A stretch of DNA of 64,000 bases, from contig JAKZAP010000015.1 of NCBI GenBank assembly GCA_023053575.1, positions 12,582,142-12,646,141 of the forward strand, in the 5' to 3' direction. Below, piece after piece: positions 1 to 10,500 of this stretch. The notes under the pieces are model-generated. The model worked only from the letters and a program-made list of their open reading frames with translations, was not told where the DNA came from and did no database searches. The stretch is from Branchinecta lynchi. Lineage: Eukaryota; Arthropoda; Branchiopoda; Anostraca; Branchinectidae. Position 1 is the stretch's first letter; every line of letters begins with the position of its first letter. The position numbers were made by a program, and so were the translations under genes.

Positions 1-939
1 AGTATATATCATTTAAAAAACATGCTGGTTTGTCAAAATATAGCTAAATATAACAGAAATTCAGAGGAACCTAATTTTGTAACTGAAAACATGTCGTCCA
101 GGTTAAACTATCTGCGCCTTCAGTTTTATTTTTGTAATAATTGACCGTCTCCTAACTGACACCATATGTGGTAGCGAGTTCCAAAGAGGGCCACTTTCTT
201 TGATGCATGGAATGTCCCCACGAGACTGTAATCCCCTGTTCCTTAATTCCTCTCCGATATGCTCGAAATGTCCAGCCTAAAGTTCATACCACCATATTAC
301 AAATCTGATATTGAGTCTTACGATAGACCTCACTGGAGAGCTGAGTTGTGTCTTCCCTTTGTCGCTTACAGATTGTTTAGAGGAGACCTGATTGAGACAT
401 TTATTTTAAATTAATCAGTGGAAGTTGTGACAACTTTAAAGTTCAACTGAAAAGCCAGCTGTTTGGTATCATTTAACGGAATACACAAGCCCGTTAATTC
501 CGTTCACTGCTACTGCAAAATTCTACTATGACGCGGAAAATTTGAGTTTCAGTACAAATGCGGTGTTTTAGTAGCCAGTGATCATCTCGTGCAAGGTAGC
601 TCTCTGCATCAACACGTATTTTCCGTTTTCGTCAAGCATACGACACAGGTACAAACACATAAAGGTACCACAAATCCAACAGGAAATTTCACTATATGGA
701 TATCGATTATTGGGGAATAGCAGAGCAACGAAGTAACGCATTTTCATCGTGTCTTCAAGCCTCTTCAAGTGAGTTAAGTGAGGGGTAACTAAAAGGATTT
801 ATCATTATCCGTCATCACTGTGGGCATGCGTACACACTTACAAAACCACGATTCCACAAGGACGTTTATCATTGAGTTAATGCTGAATCAGCTCCTACAG
901 GCCCATCATTAACTCCCATTAGGCCCCACCTACACTTCG

Positions 940-1250
940 TATTATGCGGGTCTAGAAAGGCTTGGTCTCTCTACTCTGTCTGAAAGACGCCACAAGTTGA
1001 CAATGGATTTTGGACGTAAATGCTTGTCCTCTGATCTTCATAGATCTCTCCTACCGGATTACGAGGCCCCAAACCAAACTCGACCTGAAACAAGGCTTCG
1101 CGCTGCAACCCGTAATTGTACCAGACTTGTTCGCCCCGATCTCTACTGACCGGTATCTTTCGTCATTTGTACCATATTTCGTAAATTATTTTAATTCTGA
1201 ACCGTGATATATTCGTTATTAATTGTATATACGGAGAAATATTTTAAGGT
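940..1250 (+). mobile_element. 3' end of a non-LTR retrotransposon (copy 1)
   Basis: One frame reads LSTLSERRHKLTMDFGRKCL and goes on to LLPDYEAPNQT, then shifts frame to TDRYLSSFVPYFVNYFN and stop. An SERRxKL..F..KCL block followed by a short R/N-rich tail is typical of the extreme C-terminus of Jockey/CR1-type ORF2 proteins. A homologous copy lies at 3590-3790. At least one frameshift makes it dead. It sits in the intron before the first visible exon of the hnRNP gene. Confidence 0.6.
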
Positions 1251-1512
1251 AATTATTGAAAAGTGATCATAAAGTTTTAGCCGTGCTAAGAAGTGTGTGA
1301 CGATCCGACACTAGCGAGTAATTATATGAGCCACTCAGGAAATAAACGTTGTTATTATTAATATATAAGTAGTTTCAAGGGCATTATTGATGAGATTTTT
1401 AACTCTGATCAGTTCGATCATCCAAAAATCTCTTGAGTTATTTAGATTATATTATTATTCACTCAAACGTCCCCATTCACACATTTAAAGTATCATTGCT
1501 AATTTGTTTCAG

Positions 1513-1584
1513 GTTACGGCGCTGACTACGATGACATGTCAGGTGGCGGCTATGGGTTTGGTGGCACTCCCTCCGGATTTGGAG
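1513..1584 (+). CDS. HNRNPH: hnRNP F/H exon A (glycine-rich linker)
   Basis: Acceptor TTTGTTTCAG ends at 1512. The exon enters in phase 1 and reads GYGADYDDMSGGGYGFGG and then TPSGFGG, the Gly/Tyr linker between qRRM2 and qRRM3 in this family. The donor GAG|GTTCGT at 1585 is weak but keeps phase 1, which matches the next exon. Confidence 0.75.
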
Positions 1585-4500
1585 GTTCGTATTAATTTTA
1601 TTCTGGAGCGTCTTACGTAGAGCTGGCTATCCGGTTTGGCTTGTTGTTGGGTATCATATTGGCACGGAGTTGCCTATGATGTGTCGAAACAAAATAGCAG
1701 TGGGGCACTCCCAACCAGAGATGTGCGAATCCGATCCTGAAATGATTCGAATCTGAATCCAGGGTTAGGTACGAATCCGACCTTAAAGAACCCCTCGCAC
1801 TATTTACTCTTCGTCTTACAATTCAATTCAATTTATTTATAACCCATCTCAACAAAAGGAGGGCAACCGCCCTAAAGATGGAGTAACAAACAAAATAATT
1901 AGAAAAAAGAAACAGCTAACAGTAAATACAAAGAATATCAACAAAGACGATTAAATAAATAGCGCTGACCATGGGTGAGACAACATTGACACAGAAGAAC
2001 GAAAATCCTGAAGACGTTTATCAGTAACAGAAGTTGGAGATATTAGGCGGAATTTACTCATCAAATAACTATTTCTGGTCCAAGGTGGATAACTCAGAAG
2101 AAATTCGTTTTCGCAGAACGACAATACACTCTACGGACAGATAATTTCTGAGATTAAGTAAAAAACTGCCAAATGGGACAGTATTTTAAAGGAGTTTAAC
2201 ACTCTAAACTAGGCTCTGCTTTCAACAAATAACCCACGGTTTTGGCTGTTTCAAGCCATTTCCGAGACCCGATGACTGTAGCGAAAACAGGGAAACAATT
2301 GACATAACCGGTTTGTCTGATGGAAAAACTTGTCGAAGACAACCGTCGACAGCGTAATACGGGTAGCAAAGGTAGCAAAACACGCCAATTAAGAAGATCA
2401 GCGCAGTTCCTTAGAGGGGTTAGAATGTACCGTACGAAATGGGTGTATCCGGGTCCCGAAATGTATGGAGTGAGTGATTATCGAAGTAGGTTGCGTTATT
2501 ATAGGTAAGACAGGTCTCCTTTAACGAGAATCAAATTCATGCATAGGTTATATGTAAAAAATAAGGTGACAAAAAGCAATTATATCTAAGGTGGTCAGAT
2601 AACGTGATAGATTACGGTACGGAGAATGGTGATGCTGGAAAAGTCAAATTGACTAAGCTAACTGTACAAAAATTGTGAAACGGAAACTGTAAAGATGAAA
2701 AATAGAAATTAGAGCGGATCTGTAAGATTGAGGGTTTAGAATCCGAGTCCGTATCCAGCCTAACGAGCAGGAGATTCGAATTCGGATTCGCCCATCTCTG
2801 CCCTGTTATGTTTATAAAAACGTTATGCGTGTTATGCCAGGAAGCATTGACAGGAAGACGGGTTTTGGCTCTTTCCTGGCAATGCTGGTTATGCATATAA
2901 TTTTCAACCTCACAACACATTATTTCCTAAGTATTGCCTGTTGAAACCGCACATCCTTGTTTTATCTAACATTTTTGACGGTGCACTGTAACAGATTTTG
3001 AAGTCTGTGTGGGATATTTGGGCATAAGACTCAGTCCATTCGCTCAGTTAAAACCTGGCTGAAGTGTCCTTTTTTCAGTCAACAGTTTTGTTCCCATCCC
3101 GTCAGTAGCCTAGTATTAATATATCGCGGTATAGAGAGGGTTTTACCCTTTTAGATCAGAAGTAATAGTTGCGTTTTTGTTCGCCTTTTCACGCGACATT
3201 TCGGTATTGTTTTACTTGTTTTACTTTTTATGAAATGGTTATTGAACTCCACTGTCTAACCGCTGGCCATGGAGAAGTCGCATTTGTATGAGATTCAATT
3301 TTCCGCGCCAAAACTAGAATTTCATTTTTGGCGACGGCCGCAGATATCCTTACCGTCACTACTGGAGAAGATAATCCAAACATTCCTTGGCACAACTTAA
3401 ATAATTCAGTTAAAAGATACAAAAATAAGTTGCTAAAGTTTAACTTTAAAGTTCAGCTTTAAAGAACTGTCAAAAATGTAAGGTAATCTGTGATAGGGAA
3501 AGGCAGAGAAAACCGTTTACGCTTGATTATTAGGCACTCAGCGATTCTGAGAACGCCTTCGGAACATTCTGCACTTCAGATTTGAAGATAGCTTCACAAA
3601 ACTCAGTCTTCACACTGTGGCGTGCCGTAGACACAAGCTCACCATGGATTTTGGACTGAATTGTCTATCTTTAGTTAATCAGAGATCCATTCTGCCAGAT
3701 TACCAATTGCCCAACCCCAATCAGCCCATCACTAGACTAAAAACTGAAAAAAACTTCAAATTACCCAGCCCCTAATCCGTCTGACCGATATTTATCATCG
3801 TTCGGTACCTTATTTTATTTCTCATTTTAACTCTTGATTCTTCCTTATATTATTTCGCATTTTAATTCTTGGTGTGTGACATGTATTATACTATGTAGGC
3901 CTATTCATGATTATCATATACTGTATATATTGTACGTCACTGCTTTGACATGTGTTTGACAAATATGATGTTACGGAGTAGCCTTAGGGAAATCGGTGAT
4001 TTAAAATTACATCAACATTTATTTAAGTCTAAAGTTATACCTGCGGTCCATTATGGATCTGAAATATGGGGTTTTGGTAAGGGGGAAAAATTAGAACAAT
4101 TACAGTTAAGTTATTTCAAAAGAATTTTAGGGGTTAGTGAAAAAATGAATTCATTAGTAGTTAAGGGGGATTTAGGTTTAGCAAGCATGCGTAGACATAG
4201 ATAGGTAGCTATGATAGGTTTTTGGGAAAAGATTTTGATGCTGCCGAGAGTAAGGATCCTCAAGGCGGCTTATAAAGAGAGTATTTTAGATACTAGAATA
4301 GATTCGTGGTCTTCACAAATAAGATGTATTTTAGATGGTTGTGGATTGTCAATGTGGTGGAATGATGGCGTAGGTCCTGGTTTGCAATTGGGAAAAATAA
4401 AAAAAGAGGTGGAGGCTAGGCTTTTAGACCAAGAAATTCAGAGTTGGCAGGTTGCAAAGAATCTGTCACATTCATTGAGGTATTATGCAAAGGCTAAAGA

Positions 4501-7500
4501 GGTGTGGGGGGAGGAAATATTTTTCAAGGTGTTTTTAAAAAAGGAGGAAGTAAAGTTGGTGTGGTGTCTCAGGGCAGATTGTTTACCGCTTGGGAGAAGA
4601 AGAACATATATTGGAAGTTCTTCCGAACGTTCTGGTCAGTATTTCTCCTGTCCAACGTGTGGAGATGAGAATGAAAGTGTGGTGCATGTCATGTGTGAAT
4701 GTGAAGAATTAAGAGAGTTAAGGAATGAAGTGTTTGGAGAATGCGTGAGGATGTTCGATGAGGAATGGATGTGTAGTATGATTGGTAGTCGGCAGTTTGG
4801 TGATGTGAGGAGGCTGGCAAGATTCCTCAGGGTCGCTTTTCAACACCGAAAATTATGCCTAGAGTAAGTAGGTTACGGTATAGATCTTTATTCTTTTTTT
4901 GTTTTGTTTATCTTGTTGCCATGGCCTTTTGGCTTTTTTGTGCAATTAAATCTTATCTTATCTGTCTTATGACGACCCTCTGCTAGCCATATTGTGTTGT
5001 GTTATTATGCAAATAAAAAATATATTATTGTCATATTATAATAGGAGGCAGGAAATAATTCTGCTGTCCTATTTCTTCCGGCGTAGTTTCATAGCTTTTA
5101 TCTCTTGGCAGGATTTGGTGGTGGCAACACATACGGCGATTATGGTGGATTTGGCGGCCGAATGGGTGGTGCTGTTTCCGGCGGCATGGGCCGAATGGGT
5201 GGAATGAGCGGTGGTATGGGAGCTACCGGATCCGGCTCCTTCCGAATTCAGATGAGGGGTCTCCCCTTCAAGGCCACCGAAGGCGATATTGCAGCGGTAA
5301 GCCCACTGTTCCTTTCGTAGGTTACTAGAGTAATTTTCTCCAACTTCAAAGATCCTCAATTTGAATAGTATAGATTATTAAATATGTATACATATTGTAT
5401 TATATCATAAGTTAATTAATAATTCATAAATATATTCATATGTACTTAAAGAGAGCGACCTTCTTTCATATAGTGTCGAATGAAAGAAACAGATATTCAA
5501 ATGCAACAACGGATACGTCAGCTAGGATGCTTTGGGAGCGATATTTCGGCCGTTCTTGTGCCGAATGTGGTGGCATAGGTGCGGACTAAACAAAAGTTGG
5601 GTGAATTGTCAAATTTGAAAAAGAATGGGAACCAATCAGTAAAGGTTAATAAACAGATTAAACCACTGAATTTGGAAATGTGCTGGAAAATTTTCAACTT
5701 AAGTGCGACGTTGGACAGCCTGACGAGGATCCTTGCCAGGAAGTGCCGAAATATCGCTGCCAAAGCATCCTAGCTAACGTATCCGTTGTATGCATTGTTT
5801 GAATATGTTTTTCCGAGTCAGCTTGTGCTCAAGGAGTTTTATCTAAGAAAGAAACAAAAATGGGATTTTCGGGTGTTTTTCTTTTTCAGCTAGTTAGTAG
5901 TTATCCCTCATGTTAAAGTTCTAGTGAAAAGCCAACTTTATTTTGTATCATTAAACTAAATAAATTGTTAACGTCTTTTCGTCGGGTGTTCAAGTTACAG
6001 GAACTGAATAAGTGATGGTTAATATATTGTTCCATCTTTTCGGTTAAACTTATAAATTCCAAAACAGTATATTCCTACAAAAGAGCGATGTGAACTCGTT
6101 TAATGGTCTATGGAGACTCGATCTTTTATTTTTTTTAATTGTTTCAGAATTTGTGGTTCGGTTCGATCTTCGCTATGAAAAATGTTGCCGGAACTGTAAA
6201 GAGAAATATTTAAAATTATGTTTGTCCCTAGCTTAACGTCTTAAAGCGCACCTCAAACTACTTACTCTGTATGTTTCAGTATCCAAAACTATGAAAACTG
6301 TGGAGTCTTGTTCTGCTTTTAACAAATTATCCACGGCCTTGGCTGTTTTAAGCCTTTTCCCAGGACCATTGACTTCCAGCAGAATCCCGGCAAAATTCAC
6401 ATAACCAGTTTTACTTGTCAATAGCATGAGACGCGAACACTCGTTGGGAGTATAATTCGGTTAAAATGTTATCAATACCACTTGATAAAGTGAAAAATTA
6501 ACTAAAAAATTCGTGGCGTATCGCTTAGATTAGTATGCGTGAGGTTTTTTGACAGATTCAGATTTACAATTGTGTCTACTCTTAATTTTGTACGGCTGTC
6601 TGATTTAAAATTCGGCAAAACTGTTACTCGGGTCAAGGCACTGGACAACAAAATGTCATGGTCGGTGAATTTTTTCTGTCGCTCATAGACATTAGATTTA
6701 ACTTTGTAAGTTGACATTCCTACTAAAAGGTTTGATAAGAAAAAAAAACCCACGACGGTTGTTGTGACTGACACTTGCCTTCATTATTCCAAGTATTTTA
6801 ATCAGTCAGTCATATTTATACCAAATTATCCATTATATAGCGTAGGTTGACGACATTATTATCATTCACTAGACGAAAAAAGAAACCATCAGATCGATTA
6901 TATACATTAGTTGCGGTTTTGATCGAAGTTTTGTTTGCCGTTCGCTTAGCCGGTTGCTTAATTTCCGTTTTTGAACGCCATCGAAGTTCACCGTTTGCTT
7001 AATTAGTATTTTACGACTTCGGCGATCCTTGCCAGGTCGACGTTTCTTCGACGATTCAAGACAACTTCGAACTTGCTAGCGCACGAAGTTCGACGGTCAG
7101 AGTTTGAAGGACGAAGGAACTGTGACGGGCGACCAAAAACGGTATTCAAGCAGAGACCTTTGAGGTTGGAGGTAACTTCAAACTTTGATCAAAAACGCAA
7201 CTATTGTTTTGTCAAATTGGGATTTCAAGATATCGTGTATATCGGTTACTTGTTCGTGTAGTTAGACCGTTGATATAGTGATGAATAAAATAAGGTAGAG
7301 GTAATCCCCGCAGCCCCAGGCACTTTGAACCGCCTCAGGTTCCAAGATTGAAGCCTTTTGGTCCAAGAGCACGAACTGATAACTGCCATTTTAGTTCTTC
7401 CGGCCCATTCGCCCCGTGTATATCAACATTGACTACAACGACAAAGGAAAGCCCTCCGGTGAAGCGTACGTCGAGTTCCAGAGCTATGAAGAAGCCATGC

Positions 7501-10500
7501 GAGCTATGAGTCTGGTAAGAAGCTTTATAGTAACTTGCCACACTGTCAGAAGTTTCATAAAATATCACACAAGGATGCGCAGTTTCAACAGACTACTTGA
7601 TTTGATCTCTTCTTACTGGTAGAAATAATATGTAATGGATGTAATATGCTGTGATTTTGAAAACGTTTAGGAATATTAATAAAAAACTCCGAAACAACAT
7701 CTGCTGATTTTTTGTTTGCGAAAGACATTGTATAACCGGGGTTTCTTACCAGTGAGCTTCTCGGAAACCGTAACCGTTAGCCAGTAAACCTCGGAACCAA
7801 ATGCGGCAATTGCAAAAACAGAGGAACCAAATGCGGCAATTGCAAAAACAGTGTCATCTGACGAGAAAGCAGGAAACCTGTAAGAGTGGAAGAAGTTCTT
7901 GAAGAAGTCGCGCTACGAGAGGATCCTCAGTTAATCGTGCAACGGGAGAAAAGGGATCATTGCCTCCGGCTTACGAGGGTATGGGTCATGAGTTGGAGTT
8001 AGGGACAGAAGCTGCCGTAATGGCCGTAAATTTTATATTTAGTTAAATTAAGTTTTATTGCAACACCAATTACGGATTAGCCGAAGCTTGCTATCCACTT
8101 GATCTGAAAGACAGGATAGTTTTAAAACGGGCCAGATGGAATTTTCGAAGGCGCCGATCCTGGCATATTTTCTTTGTTCTTGATTTAAATAGGTTGCTTT
8201 GTAGGACAATAATTTGTTTCATGAAATTTTGACTGGTACTAATTGTGACGATTTTCAGGATTTCATTTCATTTTTATCTCTGTTCTTGGAGGAAATCTGT
8301 TGCTTTGTAGTACAAGAATGTTATGCCTGAAATCCTGGCTGGTACTGAGAGACTGATGTACGAGAGAGGTTAGGCTTGCGTCAAGCAGGAGAGGATTAAG
8401 AGAAGTTACGTATGGAGTGGAAGTTACATCGCAGCTGTATATTTTGTTTCATATTTTCTTAGGATAAAACCAACATGCAACACCGATACATCGAGCTGTT
8501 CATGGACAACGGTGCACCTGGAGCCGGTGGAGCTGGACGGTAAGTTGTACTTAAACCTTTATTATTGAAAGAACACACTAACAGTTCCATGATAAATTAT
8601 GCTACAAAAACTACACAACGTGGAAATGGTGAAATTCAGTAATTAGCCAACGTAACACAGATCTTCAGAGTAAATTCTGAAACCGGATACACAGTTTGGT
8701 ATGTTCGGTTCAAGGACTGTCAAAAGTAACGCTGCCAACTATGTTTAGTGTCGTAATTTTACAACACACGAGGCCTGACGTTTCATAACTAATATGGGCG
8801 AATCCGAGCATGAAACTAGGTACGAATCCTATACCGAATCCACCATTCCACGCTGTGGATTTGAATAAATAGTTTAAAAGTCAGATGTGAGCAAAAACAC
8901 TGATGCCGAAGGCAAACGAGAAGGTTAATTGGAGAATGTAAACCATATTTCTAGGTTCTCATGTGTTTTTGTTATAGAATAAGTTTCTTCTCGGCAACTA
9001 GGAATGAATCAGGGGCTCGTTAAGTACAATATAGTCCCAATTCTTGCACAGTGTGCAAGAATTGGGAAAATACGAAAAATTTGAGTGGATTCGTAAGATC
9101 CAGGGTTTGGAATCCGCCTGACAAGCAAAAGATTCGAATCCGGCCAAAAGGACGAATTTTGGATCCGAATTCGGATTGGCCCATCTCTTGATCATAACAC
9201 GATTCTTCTTCAGTTTATATTGATAATGAATTATTGATACAATGCGTCACGTCATGCGTAGTAACTACGGTAAGTAGGGTGAACAGGTTCATGAGCTCTA
9301 TGGTTTAGGCAGCGCAGGCAAAAAATTTGAATCGAACTTACTTGTAGCGGAATTTCCATTAGAGAAGACTGGTCTTTCCATGTTTCAGTCTGTAGAAAAG
9401 TCTTGCTGGGTTAGCTCCTGCATCGGTGTAACTTTTTGCCCTACGAGAAGCTGTTCCCGAGAAATACGTGTTGCTCAACATGTCTAACCTCTAAAAGGTC
9501 TAACATTAATAGTTTCGTTTTTGCAGATCCCATGGTCTCTGATACCACGGTCTAAAGTCGTTTCTGCAGTTGTCGTGGTATGCCAGTTATCGTGGTATCT
9601 GATATTCAGATACCACGGTCCGACCGTGGTAACTGGTCGTGCTATCTGAAAATTCATCTCGCTTTCATCAGTGTTTGTCAAATCGGTGTCAAAGAAGTTT
9701 GGCACTTAGTGATGTGACTGAATATCAGTTTTCCTTTGGGATGACCTCGAAAAGCGCAGTTTCGGCAATTGTCGTTTTTGCAGAGCAACCGTGGATCAGA
9801 TAACATAGAATCTGCAAAAACGCAACTAATATATTATATTGGGTTGTGTCTTTTAGAAACGCGCATCCTTCAATTAAAGGAACCGTCGTACCTATAAAGG
9901 CAATAGTTGCGTTTCATCCACGGTAACTGGATGATTTGCAATTAGTTGTTTTGCAGTAACCGTGGTATCTGATATACGTTTGCTCTGCAAATATGACAAT
10001 TGCCGAAATCGCGCTTCTCGAAGTCATCCCAAAGGAAAAACTAATATTCAGTCACATCTCTCAATGCCAAACTCCTTTCTCACCAATTTGACAAAAACTG
10101 ATAAAAATTAAGATGACTTTTTGAGAAATTACGATCAGATACCACGATAACTGCAAAAACTGATGAAAGTGGTATCAGATACCATGGTATCTGCAAAAAC
10201 GCAACTACTGCAACCTTCTTCCATCCATTGTTAAACCCAGAGGCCCAAATTTAATGCGGTATATTCTAATTCGTCTAACGACAAATCGGTGATTCCAGAT
10301 TAGTATTAGCTGCGTTCTTTGTCACGGGAGTTCTCACCGGTGGTCTCCGGTTTTTCTTATAAGGCGTTTTTGCATTCACCGGTGACTACTCGCCAGCCTT
10401 ATATCCCGTCTTTGAACTAACCGGTGTCCGGTTTTATCTCACCGGTGCGGACTAACCAGAACCTGCTCGTGAGCCCGGCTTCAGTGAGGAGTTTGCAAGT

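Larger units (their letters stand above)
1719..2800. repeat. split copy of the GGGCGAATCCGAAT inverted-repeat family, with inserted material
   Basis: The left part (1719-1800) starts CAGAGATGTGCGAATCC and the right part (about 2720-2800) ends GGATTCGCCCATCTCTG, the two inverted ends of a family seen whole at 37171-39179. In between lie a retrotransposon 3' end (about 1825-2170) and a dispersed repeat (2175-2330). The bases outside the ends do not match, so the two ends may belong to separate insertions. Confidence 0.5.

Noticed and set aside
5105..5320. Three overlapping frames across hnRNP exon B.
   Set aside because: Only the frame giving the Gly-rich linker and RGLPF is supported by phase and family; the others are shadows.
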